From positions 2,480,001 through 2,544,000 of the forward strand of contig JASSKH010000041.1 in NCBI GenBank assembly GCA_031763025.1: DNA of 64,000 nucleotides, written 5' to 3'. The position numbers and the translations under genes were made by a program. The stretch is from Macrocystis pyrifera. Lineage: Eukaryota > Sar > Phaeophyceae > Laminariales > Laminariaceae. Shown here piece by piece: positions 22,103 through 33,632 of this stretch. Within the stretch, counting starts at the first letter, position 1. Each line of letters begins with the position of its first letter. The notes beneath the pieces were generated by a model. That model saw only the letters and a program-made list of their open reading frames with translations. It was not told the DNA's origin and did not search any database.

Positions 22103-24010
22103 TATTAGAAACCACGATGGACCCAATCCCAGATATCCTCCCGTGTTTTACACAGTATATTGTGTTCTGATTGCGATATAGAACATGCGACTTCCGTGAT
22201 AGTCTTTACGGCAGCAGGTATCATTCCGCACAGCAGCAAGCTGTGAACTTGCCCATCAGGTGAGTACGTACGTGAGTAAGTAGACAGCCCTTTGACTACT
22301 ACTACGAGTGGAATGGATGTCCCCTTTGGTAATCGGCAAGCCCCCCCCAGTGTTTTACACAGCACTCGTATTTGGTTCTGATTGCCGTGTAATATGCCAC
22401 CCTTGTGATAGTCCTGTACAGCAGCAGATATCATCCCGTACAGCAAGCAGTAAAATAGCCCATCAGGAGAGTACGTGTACGTACGTACGTACGTAAACAG
22501 CCCTTTGACTACTACTAATACTATTACGGGGGACCATAGTAAATAGGACCAAATATTGTCAGTAAAAACAGGGAAATACAGAGGGTTTTGTGTTACCGTA
22601 GGTCCTGTTTACTATGGTCCTCCGTAATAGCGGAATGGGTGTTCCCTCCGGTAATCGGCACAAGTCCCTGCACGCCTCGAGCAGATAATCGATTCCCACT
22701 TCACCCTTTTAAGGCATGCTGCAGTCAGTCCCGTCTGGGGGGACAAACCACTCAAACTACAAGTAATTTGTCCTCAAAAGCGGTACCACAGTCCTTACAG
22801 TCCTAAAAAGGGGATACTGTAACATGATCTATTACGGGGGACCATAGTAAATAGGACCAAATATTGTTAGCAAAAAAAATTGGGGAATATATACCTGGTA
22901 GGTTTTTTGTGTGTACCGTAGGTCCTATTAACTATGGACCACATATGGCCCCCGCAATAGATACTTCGAGGCAGGTGTTCTTCCGATCAACCTTGCATGA
23001 TCTACATACGACAGCAGCTCATATTGCGGGGCGAGAGACCCATACAAATCGGCGTGATCTATATCTCTAGCACGTGTTTCCTGAGCTGGAGCTGTGCAGT
23101 TGCAGATCCTTCACGACATCCCACAACGGCAGGCTAGCATCTAGATGATCTGTACATGATCTGTACATGATCTATATAGATAGGTCGTGATCTGTGAGCC
23201 CGAGATGGGAACCCTTACCGCAACAGAACCTTACCGCCGACGAACACCCTGCTGCTGGGGACCCCTTCCTCTTCCAGTTTTCGAACCTCCTGCTCCACCT
23301 GCCTCCCCCCCCCCCCCGCGCCGGCGGTGGTGGCAACGATTCGAACAGCGAAAAAAAAAGGGCGATATTTCACAAAAACATGTACTGAGAAGAGGGGGTA
23401 TGTAGCGCGTTCTCCTGGGCGAGAAAAAAAAAGCCCCGACAAAGGCACAAGGCAAGGCAAGCCAAGCCAAGTCAACCAAGGTGCCGTACCACGCGTGCGC
23501 TACCCTCCTCCTCCACCCTCCCCTCACCCCCTCCCGCGCACCCTAAAACGCCACATGCACACCGAAACCCATTCCGCCCCATAGGGAACGGCACCTACCA
23601 TCCTCCACTTACTACCCCCACCCCCTTACCCAGCTTCGCCTCGAAAGGGATGCGTGGTCAATGGTCAAATATGACCAAGTCAAACAACAAACGACCACGC
23701 CCCTCCCCCCTCTCCCCACCTGCCGCAGGGAACGAAGAACGCCGGCGCGGTCCTGCGGAGACCCCGGGGACAACCCCTGTCGATCGAACCACACCGTGGA
23801 AGGCATGCCCCCCGCCAGGGTGTAGGGCGTCTCAGGCGCGGTAGGGAACAAGACCGGCGCCAGCCCCAGCTCTGCCAGGGACTGCTCGAACTCTCCTCTA
23901 GACGCAGACTCTAGCCATTGCCGCACGCCTCGCCCTGTGTCGCCAGACCCGTGTAGGAAGATGACGGCTCCTCGCAGGTGCCGCCCCCGCTCCTGCCGAC
24001 AATAGAGCAT
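17875..24010 (-). CDS. LYPLAL1: Lysophospholipase-like / acyl-protein thioesterase family hydrolase
   Basis: Five exons on the minus strand: 24010-23720, 23298-23235, 21640-21529, 20147-19976 and 18222-17875. All junctions are GT-AG and the codon phases agree (0, 1, 2, 0), giving 328 codons plus stop. The protein shows VIFLHGSGDTGRG (oxyanion-hole region), FPTAPETPYTLAGG, a nucleophile elbow GFSMGG split across an intron (Ser121), SSHGAADGMV (Asp175) and LDHEL (His207), so the catalytic triad is complete. GFSMGGCLALEVL and the downstream FSHASFLND fit LYPLAL1 better than classical APT1/2. Family members hydrolyse thioesters or carboxyl esters, mainly in the cytosol. The start ATG at 24010 is the best in-frame choice; an upstream exon joined at the acceptor after CGGCAG is possible. 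After the last helix (IEGLLGWMSSVV) the protein runs about 95 residues longer than animal homologues, and its end lies in a MITE-2-like palindrome. Introns are full of repeats. Confidence 0.87.
17884..18015. repeat. MITE-2-like palindrome overlapping the end of the LYPLAL1-like CDS
   Basis: Arms contain CTTTTGGGGGACAAGC and CTCGAGTGGTCTGTCCTC, with a related half GTCTCCGTTTTGGGGGAC. These resemble the copies at 18396, 22725 and 53515. It covers the last ~45 codons of the gene. Confidence 0.55.
18396..18476. repeat. MITE-2 copy
   Basis: GCACCGCAGTCCCGTTTGGG at the left pairs with CTCAAAACGGGACCGCAGC at the right, around AACCACTC and its partial complement. It lies in the last intron of the LYPLAL1-like gene. 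Confidence 0.7.
19475..19578. repeat. MITE-1 copy in a LYPLAL1-like intron
   Basis: TTACGGGGGACCATAG to GGCCCCCCGTAA, flanked by TA on both sides. Confidence 0.8.
19680..19934 (+). repeat. LINE 3' tail type B, then type A, each followed by poly(C)
   Basis: The type B tail reads in frame as NGAPSRKECKFSGQMTTASN and a stop, then GAGCACG and a C-run (19751-19760). A truncated type A tail starts directly after it and ends in ATCGAGTAC and a long C/CA-rich run (19884-19934). It lies inside the last intron of the LYPLAL1-like gene, on the opposite strand. Confidence 0.7.
20188..20402. repeat. GGGA tetranucleotide tract
   Basis: Long GGGA-rich sequence. On the minus strand it is a pyrimidine-rich TCCC tract ending about 40 bp upstream of the acceptor (CTCCCCTAG) of exon 4 of the LYPLAL1-like gene, so it probably serves as an extended polypyrimidine region. 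Confidence 0.8.
20730..21425. mobile_element. ~0.7-kb non-autonomous element with terminal inverted repeats
   Basis: The left end GGCTGTTTCTTATGCGGTTC matches the reverse complement of the right end, GAACCGCATGAGAAACAGCC, with the similarity continuing inward for about 40 bp. Flanks TTA on the left and CTA or TAA on the right are compatible with a 3-bp target duplication like that of PIF/Harbinger, but this is not decisive. No transposase is recognisable. It is inserted in an intron of the LYPLAL1-like gene. Confidence 0.65.
21737..22100 (-). repeat. Two LINE 3' tails (type A) in tandem between G homopolymers
   Basis: The first copy (about 21774-21945) is nearly complete. The second (about 21968-22066) is 5' truncated. 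Each ends on the minus strand in GAGTACC or GAGTGCACC followed by poly(C), and a further G-run closes the array at 22067-22100. It is located in intron 2 of the LYPLAL1-like gene. Confidence 0.7.
22524..22627. repeat. MITE-1 copy
   Basis: TTACGGGGGACCATAG to GGTCCTCCGTAA, TA on both sides. It lies in intron 2 of the LYPLAL1-like gene. Confidence 0.8.
22725..22806. repeat. MITE-2 copy
   Basis: CAGTCAGTCCCGTCTGGGGG pairs with TGTCCTCAAAAGCGGTACCA around ACCACTCAAACT. This is a diverged member of the family. Confidence 0.6.
22832..22957. repeat. MITE-1 copy with an insertion near the right end
   Basis: The left arm is intact. The right arm reads ACTATGGACC, then an extra ACATATGG segment, then CCCCCGCAA. 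At 126 bp it is longer than its relatives. Confidence 0.7.
23625..23712 (+). repeat. LINE 3' tail (type B) next to a splice donor
   Basis: CGAAAGGGATGCGTGGTCAA, then AACAACAAACGACCACG and a C-rich run at 23698-23717. It begins in the LYPLAL1-like intron immediately after the exon 1 donor, in opposite orientation to the gene. Confidence 0.55.
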
Positions 24011-24061
24011 CGGTTGGGAATTGAAGGTTTCGGATAGAGAGTGGCATGAGGAGGGCAGGGT

Positions 24062-24152
24062 AGGGGGGGGGGGGGGGGGGGGCGTACTCATTTGCTTCTT
24101 GCCTTAGTCATTTGACCATTGACCACGCATCCCTCTCGAGACGGAGCACCGT
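24062..24152 (-). repeat. LINE 3' tail (type B) with G-run
   Basis: The G-run at 24063-24082 is followed by CGTACTCATTTGCTTCTTGC and the type B core GACCACGCATCC, in minus orientation. It is cut off at GAGACGGAGCACC. Confidence 0.65.
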
Positions 24153-26493
24153 TCCTACTCCTAATAGAGACACCTCCAACAATTGGGCGCTCATTACGTT
24201 GTTTCCATATATGACATAGAAACTTTTTTGAGTTCATTATCATGAATGGCCGTATTCGTATGACCATAGAGGGGGGGGAGGGGGAGGAGAAAGGTGGGAA
24301 GGACGGGGGGGACGAGTGGGGGGGGGGGAGGGGATCTCTTTAAAAAAAAAACATATACGATCGGCGAATGATGCCGTCACTCGAACAAATACGCACAATA
24401 CAACTGCCAAACCCAAAGCCGTAGTACGAGCAGGCAGCAGCAGCACCGCGTCTATTTCCCATTTCAACCATTGTCCCGCAAAATTTCGGAGCCACGCCAA
24501 CAACCACATGGGTGCATTGCTGTTATAACATCGCGTCGTAGGTTATTTCGTATAATAATACAGTTTGGGAGCGATGAGGCCTCCTGCTGCGACCAGCCGG
24601 AGACTCTCACCCAGGGTTACTACTCCCGCGTCAACTGACTGTCTGGCAATCGACGCGGACCTCGAAGCAGAGAGTAGCCACAACACTGCGTGCCGGCTAC
24701 CAGGTAAACGGGTTCCGGGTGCTTCACACCGCAATCGCTACCTCAGCGCCGCATCACGGTCGGAGGGGTATGGAACATCGTACACGACGTTCCCACGGGA
24801 CAACAAACGGTGGCTAACCCCCTAACCAGCTAGGCTACAAGTTTGCGGACAATGAGGAAAACATGGAACCGGAAAAAAAGGATACGAATCAAACGAGCGA
24901 CGACATCGAGATAAGAAAAGGGCCAACAAATATGGGTGTGATCTCGTGCCGCAGCAGAGAGAGGCGTCGTTGATCCCAAACTATATACGAACTAACCTAC
25001 AACGCGATGTTGCAACAGTAGTCTGGAACAGAAAAGAGGGGACGGCAGCAGGGTAGATCCCGTTTCGGGAAAGCCTCATTGTTGTATGGGGAGACAGTGA
25101 TTTGAGTATCGCTCCGTGAACGATACCGCTGCTCTACAACAGCATGACAAAGCAGAAAGAGGCTAGGGAAAAAAAAAACAGACCATCGCGCCTGCCCATC
25201 GTTGGTAGCGAGGTGCACCGTGGACAACATCAGTTTCGTTAGTGGTTATTTTACCGGGGTATGCGATTCTTCCGGAACTAACACACGCTCATGTCGAGCT
25301 TGAGGGGCGGCAAAGGCCGAGCTTTCGTGTAGGTGGTCTCCAACACAATATTTTTCCGAGATACCACACCCCGCCACCCAACCGTGTAGTTACCATACTC
25401 TTTCGCCTAAAGAATCACGCACAAACGTCTGCCACACGGTCGGCATGTTTTTCCCTGCGTTTCGCTTGGGTCCTCGCCCCCCCCCCCCATCCCATTTTTA
25501 CAGAGGGTACATAAGAGCGCTGCCACCAGGTGCCATAACGCTATACTGTCAGCAGTGACGATTGAAAAAAAAAACGGGTACGAGCATAACTAATAACGCT
25601 TGAAGGTTGAGCGAGCCATCGGTGGTGGTGGTGGTGGTGCCGTTGCTGCTGGCGCTGCTGGCGCTGCTGGCGTCGCGTGTGTCACACACACGCCTTACGC
25701 GCGCGATGCATTCTCCGCGAGCACGACGGACGCGCCCCTGCCCCGACCAGATCTACTAGTAGGGTTGTCTGTTCGAAGCTGCCTTGCACACCCCCCCCGA
25801 CAGCAAGGTTCGTGAGCTGCGGCAGCAAACACGACTACACATGCATACTACCACAAGTAGAACGCCATCATATATGTGTACAACCCTCGAAGGCCTTCAC
25901 GGACAACAAAAAACGAGCAGTAATCGCCACAAGTCGATTAATACCGGGTGACAGGATGCGTCTACAGTTCGTGGTGTCAGCAGCGTTTGCCCTCTGCTCT
26001 GCTTATCGATTCACGCGAAATATCGCCGCACTCTATACCAGGTACGTACCCGGTGGGACTTGGTACCAGGTGCAGCGACAGCACAGCATTACTCGTACTC
26101 GTACCAGGTACGAAAACACTTTGAAGTTATACGAACCCTCTTGAGACTTCGAAGGGGAAAATTGACGTTTGCAAGCGACGATCACAGCAACGGCCACTGC
26201 AGGATATTGGTGACTCGAGGCATGATGTTCATGCGCGCCAAGAATGGTGTCCGAGTTAACGACACACCTGCTACGTAGTGCACGGAGTCGGTGAGCGCCC
26301 ATATTCTGCAACCCGCAGGTTTGTTTGCAAAAGCATATTTATATGTGCGAAACCCTAACGGCCGAAAGAGCCGAACTCAGCAGATAGACAACAGCAAAAC
26401 TGAACACACACTGCGAGTGAGTGCCTCTAGCTTCGACCACGCCCTCGGAGATACAGCTGCTTAGTCTACATGCAGGACATCACGTTTATGCTA

Positions 26494-26599
26494 ATACGGG
26501 GGGCCATAGTAAATAGGACCAAGATGCTGTCAGTAAAAGTAGGTAAATATGTAGGTTTATATGTGTACCGTAGGTCCTATTTACTATGGTCCCCCGTAA
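26494..26599. repeat. MITE-1 copy
   Basis: ATACGGGGGGCCATAG to GTCCCCCGTAA, with TA immediately outside. Confidence 0.75.
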
Positions 26600-27220
26600 T
26601 AGCATTCTTCTGTTCGAGCTGTACGAGTAGTGACCTCGAGTTGGAGAGATCAAGCTGAGGGAGCCCCTGCAGTTACTACTGCAGTATGCATGCCCTAATT
26701 TGCAGCCATCTGAGGGTATGGGATGGGGGCTATAGGGGTATACTTCGTATCGGGGGAGTGGTAGATGTGCTGTACCAGGTATTAATATTACATGGGAGGG
26801 TTACGGTCACGTTCAGGAGGCGTTTCTCGGGTCTTCCAGCCACGTGTGATGTGTACGCACCAGTCAGTACATACGAGTATACACACGTCGGTTACAAATT
26901 ATATATACGCAACCTTAGGGTTACAAATATACTTGAATCAGTCGAACTCATAACTTTATTACAAAAGCTACAGCAGCACGTATTAATAGTACGAAGGCGC
27001 TCCCAAGGAGTCTGCACGGGCGCAACAAGATCCTGTACCCGTAAGTACGTACGTCCTGCTGGGCGCTCGCGCTGTCTGTAGATCAAATATGTCAGGAGAC
27101 ACGTCAAGCAAGGCAAAAGTTGCGCTGTCAAGTGGTGTAGGACCGAGTGTTCCACACTGAAACCTAGTACAGTAGTAGTTCGGTGTTAAGTCAAGGCATG
27201 TCAAGGAAAAAAAATTACTA

Positions 27221-27324
27221 CTACGGGGTCCATAGTAAATAGGACCAAACATTGTTAGTAAAAATATGGAAATATGTGGGTGTTTGTGTGCACCGTAGGT
27301 CCTGTTAACTATGGTCCTCCGTAA
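27221..27324. repeat. MITE-1 copy
   Basis: CTACGGGGTCCATAG to GGTCCTCCGTAA, flanked by TA. Confidence 0.75.
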
Positions 27325-27663
27325 TATTGTCTGCCAAGGGGTGAAAATGTTATGTTGTCTCGAGACATCTTTAGCGTACTATTAGCGTACTATACAGAGT
27401 TGATCGTACCAGGGACTCAAAAGTTGTGTCTTTTTCATGGTGCGAGTATATACAGCAGTAGCAGTAGCACTACTGTGTAGTACAAGTATGTGTTCGTCGC
27501 TCTCTCGCTCTCTCGGATCTCGGGGTCGCGCGCCCGGCTGATGAGAGATGCGGACAGGTACTATTCTTAATAATTTGTTACCGATGGTGCTTTATGTTTA
27601 TGTTTATCATACGTCACGTCTCTGAACCTTGTCGGCACTCCAGAGTCAGCACGTTGGATAGTC

Positions 27664-27725
27664 GTGGATCTTGGCACCTGGCACCTGGCACCTGGCACCT
27701 GGCACATGGCACCTCGGGCACATGG
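27664..27725. repeat. 7-bp tandem array
   Basis: GGCACCT repeats about eight times with a few GGCACAT variants. Confidence 0.85.
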
Positions 27726-28490
27726 CACCTGTGCGCGCTGTGTATATATAGCAGCGCGGTGCCTGTTCAGCTATACAGCAGCAGGCAGCAGTGCTTCAGG
27801 ACGCACCGTCGAGACCGCCGTTGTTGGGTAACTGCAACTATTAATAGTGATGCCTGCACAATATATGCAATGCTGCAATGCTGTCTCTTGGAGCGTCGTA
27901 TCTCTGTAAGTTCAGCGTTGTAAAATAGGGAGAGCTTCGTACGAGCGAGCGTCTGGCTCCAGATACACATACTGCTGTACGTGCGTACCTGTTGGTCGTA
28001 CCAGTTTGATTTTCGTTGCTATGAAATGACTAAAACGTCGGGATGTCATCACACGCAAATATCAACAAAGATCAGTGACACCGACTACCCTCTCCAGAGC
28101 ACCAGTGTGGGTGATACACATGACGAGATAATAGGTGGTGCAGTGGGTGTGCTGGACGATGCTCCCATACAGCTGCTGCTGGAGATACGCTGCACCACTG
28201 CTGTAAGCAGGGAGCTGGAACAATTGCCCACCTGTCAGACAGAAAATGTAGATGCGGATGTACCGTATCTTACGAACACACACCAAGTCTTCGGTGAAAT
28301 AACTGCAACACGCAACCTGGGCCACTCACCATCCTGAAGATTATCCGAAGGAATCCAAAGCTTCGCCTGAGTACGCGCGAGGTACCAACCAAGCGGCGTG
28401 CAGCTGTTCACAGGCCCAACATGGGGCCAACAGAAAAATCGGGAGCGATTTCTTATGCTTTCATCCCTCCTACGACAACGCATACAAGAT

Positions 28491-28829
28491 TTATAAACTC
28501 CTCCAAGGTTTTATCCCCTCTACGGCAATGCATTCAAGATAGTTTATGAACTCCTTCGGAAACTCCAGCATATGTTTGGCGAGACTGCGAGACTCCGCGT
28601 TGCTCTTGGCCAGGATGGAGGACCCTGGGATCAGCAAGCTGGACTTGTCCATGGCAAAATTAAGACGGTGAGATTTCTTGGCAGTGCCGCCAAAATACAA
28701 TTCAGTCTCTCGGTCGGCGACGAGACAGAGGTTCAATGGTGTGCAGCGGCGCAACGCAGATTCTTCTCCCAGGCCCTCACCGAGCGCGGGCTCGTTTTCT
28801 TGCACGATCTTGCCCCCTGCGAAGGGTTG
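28491..28829 (-). CDS. Unrecognised open exon-like segment
   Basis: On the minus strand an acceptor-like ATAATAG at 28830-28832 opens a 112-codon frame to a stop at 28491. The translation contains AGGKIVQENEPALGEG, LCLVADRETELYFGG and MDKSSLLIPGSSILAKSNAE, with a balanced composition unlike the simple-repeat frames elsewhere. The opposite strand is also open for 122 codons, so the strand is not certain. The 3' part (about 28490-28570) contains an imperfect direct duplication of ~50 bp, so the reading near the stop is doubtful. I do not recognise the protein; it may be transposon-derived. Confidence 0.3.
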   Translation of the reverse strand, partial: QPFAGGKIVQENEPALGEGLGEESALRRCTPLNLCLVADRETELYFGGTAKKSHRLNFAMDKSSLLIPGSSILAKSNAESRSLAKHMLEFPKEFINYLECIAVEGIKPWRSL

Positions 28830-29845
28830 CTATTATCGTTGCATCCGAACTATGTTGCTTCCCGAAGGCGGAAGCAGGAAGGCCAGCAAGGGCCCTCCAT
28901 GGCCACGGCACCTTCCTCGGCCTGCTCGGCGCAGCTCTGAGTGGCACGCAGTTCAAAGGAAGGAAAGTTTTTGTCCTCAATATTTTTTCAGTTTCGTCCA
29001 TATTGGATTGCGGCGAAAAGGCGAAAACCCACCAGATCACGAGCAGATGTATCGAGCCGTACACAGCACGTATCATAGCACGAGACGCAAGTCCTTGTGC
29101 CTGCTGTGTACTCTTGTGTACGCAGTTTAGTACCTGGTACACAGCCTAGCGCGTCCTATCGACAATTAAGTCGTGCATCCAAGCCGGTTTCCCGGTAGCA
29201 CCGGGAGCGAGGGGTGGGGTTCAAACGCATCACGTCTGCCACGCATCCAGCGATGGATGCAATGGAGGAGTAAACTGCAGTCTTTTTTCCGTCGGACTAA
29301 ACTCAGGTCCAGAGAGAAGGAGAACGCGTGTGAACACCAGGTTTTCGATCAACTTCTGGTTTACATTCAGCCAGGAAGCAACAGGCGCGATCACACTCAT
29401 TACTCGTCGGCAGCATTACGGAGTAACTACTTGTACAGCTGCCATTGTAGCATTTACGCGTCTGGTTTCGTCTGGCCAGGCCATTCCTGATCGAAATACT
29501 GTACAGAAAATATTTTAGAGGTTTCTGTTTTTTGTCCATCGATAAGATTCGATAAATCGGATCTGGCACGAAAATCCTTCCTGGATCTCTCCACAAACCC
29601 TGTTCTGTTTTCCGGTTTCGGCTCCCACAAGAGTCAGCCTGCGAGTGTTCCATTCCCTGTATTAACGCCTTTCAATATTTGCTTTTGCCGTTCGCGAACG
29701 CCGTTCGCACATTTTTCAGCCGTGGGATGCATCCCAGCTCGTAGAAAAGGTGCCGTACTATTAATAGAGTACATACAGGGCCACCACATAAACCACACTC
29801 CTGACATACCAGGAGCACCTGGCATACCACGGGAGTGCCTAATAT

Positions 29846-30773
29846 GGTGTTTGCGAAGTTCAGATTATGGTTTGGTTTGGCGTGTTTCTATTCTCCCGAT
29901 CCCAAAAAATAATCAACTTCCCAAAATAAGGACCCCAAATCGGCCCATATGGGCCATATCTTCACAAAATTTTCGGGTTGGGTTTGGCTTCTTGGGTTTC
30001 GATTATGATCGCAGCTTCATTGGTCAGGACAACCCGGAGATGCCCCGGGCGAATGAAAACATCGTATTTGGCAAGAAATCATAATCGTCTACGTCACGTA
30101 CTCATACGCACAGCGTACCCCAGCACAAGGAGGGAGGCATGATACATGGGTTGCCTCACACCACCAAGCTATCTAACCAAGCGCATGGCCCATTTGGCGA
30201 GTCCGTGTCAACGCGAGGCCCTCGCGAAGGCCGGCAACGTCATGCGGCCATACGCGGCCGAGGGCTGGCAGGGTGCAGCTTCAACATCGTTGACGGCGCC
30301 GTGTGCGCTGTGGACTGCTTCTGAAGTTGTTGCTCTGATGTGCTGCTTGTTCTTAATGCGGCAACAAAGTAGCGGTACTCTGGGCTCTGGCGCGTGTTAC
30401 CGCGCCACACGCACACCCACTCACAGCAGGCCTACGCACGCACTGCACAACGGGCTTCGGTCGCATCGACTGGCACTCTTCGCATGGCTGCCATAGAGTA
30501 CAGAGCACACACACACACACACACGCAGCGCGCCACGCAGCAGCAGCAACGAGCAGCATCTCGCACGAAGCCGTTGGTGTTCCATTTTTCGTACTTTCAT
30601 TTCGGTATTTGTCATTTGTTGCTGTATTCCATTTTCCTAGAGTTTTATTTCCAGTTCAAAACCGAAATGATTGTTTTGGGTTCTCGCAACCAGTTTCAAA
30701 CCCGATTCTGTTTTGGTTCGGTGAATAGTCTGTGGTTCTCGACCAAACCATAATCGGTTCGTTCGCAAACACC
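29846..30773. mobile_element. ~0.93-kb element with terminal inverted repeats
   Basis: The left end GGTGTTTGCGAAGTTCAGAT continues with TATGGTTTGGT. The right end is its near reverse complement (CCAAACCATAATCGGTTCGT followed by TCGCAAACACC). TAA lies just outside on both sides (29841-29843 shifted by two bases, and 30775-30777), compatible with a 3-bp duplication. The interior has no transposase and holds AC microsatellites. It is probably a non-autonomous DNA transposon. Confidence 0.65.
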
Positions 30774-32569
30774 CTAATTACAACCCATGGGTTGTAAAAC
30801 AGAACCAATGCCCAAGCACCCAAGCAGTGGAAACCCCGGGATTTCACCCCTCGCTGTCCCCGCCCACCCAGAACACAAAAATACACGAAGGGCGAGAGAA
30901 AGCAAGAGAGAAACAGAGAAACAACTCGGAAGTACTGCTGTACCTACCTATCTATGATGCTGATATTGCTGTATATGGCACAACAGGAGACAACAAATAC
31001 TTATGGGATATGATACAAACACACACATTCACTCCTCCCCACTGCTGTCTGTCGTTGTCGCCTTCTCTCACTTTTGCTGAGGCGTGCGTGCGATTAATAC
31101 TTGTTGGTCTATGTTGTGTGTAGAGAGAGTCAAAGCGACAGCAACAGATGATGCTTGCGGCAGCACAGCAGCAGCGGAGGCACTGTAGGTGCAAACTCTT
31201 CCCATCCGCAGCAGCACACGACCGCCTTACCATCACCACCACCACCAGTTGTAGACCGAGTGTGGTGTATGGCATAGAGAGAGCTACTACTGGTGTGTAC
31301 GTACATCATATAGGGATGCCTCTGCTGCTGCTTCTGCTGTGTGTGCTGTTGTTGGGCCCAAGTGCTGTGTCAACAAAAAACGAGAAAAACAACAACAGGA
31401 CCCTTGCGTGCATGCTGCTGTGTGGGAAGGCTACGATAAGCGATACAATGCGCGAGCGAGGAGCACCAAGATCATATTTACAATAGTACAGAAGCAGTGG
31501 TATTGTTTGTGCGCGTTGTGTGATCGGCTGGGTGCCTTGCTTGCTTGCTTCTGCAGCTGCTGATGCACTCATATTCCATCGTCTCCTGTTGTTCCATACC
31601 AGGTATACAACAGTATCAGCATCACAGATAGATACAGCAGCAGCAGTATTTCCGAGTTTTGTCTCTTTTACTCTTTTGCTTTCCTTGCCGTTCGTGTATT
31701 TTTGTGCCCTGTCCCCATGGGTTGTAATTAGCAGTATTAGGCGCTCCCGGTTTACCACAATGGGCGACGCACGGCTATATATAGCGCCGCGGCCGGAGCC
31801 GTGGCCGTACCTCTCTGTACGGTCCCAGAGCTGACCAAACCTGGTTTTGAACCCCACACAGGAGGCATAACGTGGCGGATCTGATACTTGTACATATCAT
31901 CGCTACTACTGCTGCACTCTCTTGGTAACTCTGACACGATATCCCGGCATATAGCGGCAGCTAGAGACTCCAAGCTCCGGTGATGGCGAACAACCGACTA
32001 CATGGCATGCTCTTGGCGGTTGTCGTGTGTCTTGAGCTTTCAGCAATGTCAACGCACGGCTCCTTGATGCTGCAGCAGACTGCCAAGCTTCGGCACCCTT
32101 AGTCGAAGGAAGCCAACCCATTCCAGGAAGCTCGAGTCTGCTAAAGCCAGCCCCATGTTACCCGGCGGGTACCAAACAGGATGCGTGAGTGCCGTGTACT
32201 GATGTGTACTGCTGTGTGTCCGCCGAATTCAACTAATATCGCGGTAACTCCTCCCTCCAACGTCCTCCCAACTCAAACGAAACCCCGCCATACTTACACG
32301 AAGCAACATTCGGATAGGAAACGACGAAACTCGATATACGAATCTGGGCCGTACGAAAAACAAAAGCGCATGCCAGTTCTGTTTTCCGGTTTCTCCCATA
32401 AGATTCAGCTTCATCATCCTGCAGGGAAAAATAGGGGTTTCCAGTAGATAAGGAGGCGTTCCCATCAAACGCTTTTTTTGTTTTTGCTATTGTAATTCCG
32501 CGAACGGCAAGAATTTTGGGAACGGTGCGCGGATTTGCGAACGCGAGCGTTGAAAAAAAATATCAATTT

Positions 32570-32836
32570 TGTTTGGGCTGTGGCCAAAATCAGTTATACC
32601 TGATCCATCTGGGCCAAAATCAGGCACACACTAAAACAAGTAAAAAACGCGCATGTTTGTCCATGAAAACCCGTAAAGTATTTTTTTTGCGCCTGAACAT
32701 TGAGCGTGTGGCCTCCACAAGCAGAATTGTTTCGTTTTCTTGAGGGTATAGGTGCCACGGGCTCCACCTGGACCTGCAGAAGGTCACCAGGCTTCGTTTG
32801 TTTCGCCACGGCGGGAGCGTCAAGGGTATTTATTCT

Positions 32837-32867
<31 letters not shown>

Positions 32868-33632
32868 CGTTGTCGGCTGTGAAGCTTCTCGATATCCTCG
32901 CGGTACCGTCTGCTCGGCACGAAATTAGTTTTTTGCAGTACCAAACCTGAGACCACCTCGACGCGGGGTGGGGCATACGAACTAATGTGTGTGTCGACGA
33001 TGCTGTAATATGGCTACTGTGACCTTAAAAACAGAGTACATACACATCATAACTGGGGCACATCGCACACCCCAAAGAAAGAAAAAGTGATATCGGCATA
33101 TGTATGTATGCATAAATACGTACGCACCTACGTACGAACGAGTACAGATTTTTTATACGTACACACAAGAATTGCAACCGAGAAACCGCAGGCACATACG
33201 AACGCAGAGAAAAAGCAGTGTACGTATGGCCTCTCTGATTGGTTCAAATTCGCCAAAATCAGCTGAAAGTGTTAAGGTCGTGCAGGCGGGGGCGGGGAAG
33301 GGGGACGAGGTAGCTAGCTAGTATTGTCGACTCCTCCTTGATAGGAAAAAGGGTGGTGCGGCATCCATCGCGTGCGAACAGCAATGCGCCCCTCGTTCTT
33401 GGGGGGGGGGGTTGCGAATCGGCCCCACTGAAGACTTCGACGCGTGTACGCCTGAGCGTCCAATTTTTGAAAAAATCAGGTATACGGGTATACCTGGCCT
33501 GTTCGAGTCAAAATGAGGTACGATGTCAGTACGGCCAACAGCAGGGGTCCTGGCTTGTGATTTGTACCTGTTTTTGTTGTGTGTAACTGATTTTTGGCCC
33601 AAAAGTGGCCAGGTGTACCTGATTTCAGCTTA
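32570..33632. mobile_element. Candidate ~1.05-kb element with diverged inverted ends
   Basis: The left segment (GTTATACCTGATCCATCTGG then GCCAAAATCAG and CACACAC) matches, in reverse complement, the right segment at about 33570-33632 (GTGTGTAACTGATTTTTGGC then GTGTACCTGATTTCAG). The arms are diverged and the exact borders are not clear. The interior has a C-run (32841-32868) and no recognised ORF. Confidence 0.4.

Larger units (their letters stand above)
24011..28490. other. Intergenic stretch, repeats and no firm gene
   Basis: It holds a type B LINE tail (24062-24150), two MITE-1 copies (26494 and 27221), a GGT/GCT repeat (25620-25675) and a 7-bp array (27664-27725). A minus-strand hydrophobic open frame at 24509-24240 could be an alternative 5' exon of the LYPLAL1-like gene, and a short signal-peptide-like first exon is possible at 25956; neither is firm. 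A plus-strand open frame at 27981-28337 has no recognised domain. Confidence 0.5.

Noticed and set aside
24826..24837. tRNA A-box-like TAGCCTAGCTGG on the minus strand
   Set aside because: No B box or cloverleaf is found at the right distance; at most a decayed SINE.
27981..28337. 118-codon plus-strand open frame
   Set aside because: No domain, no splice context and an ACAGCAG-type motif inside; it could easily be chance.
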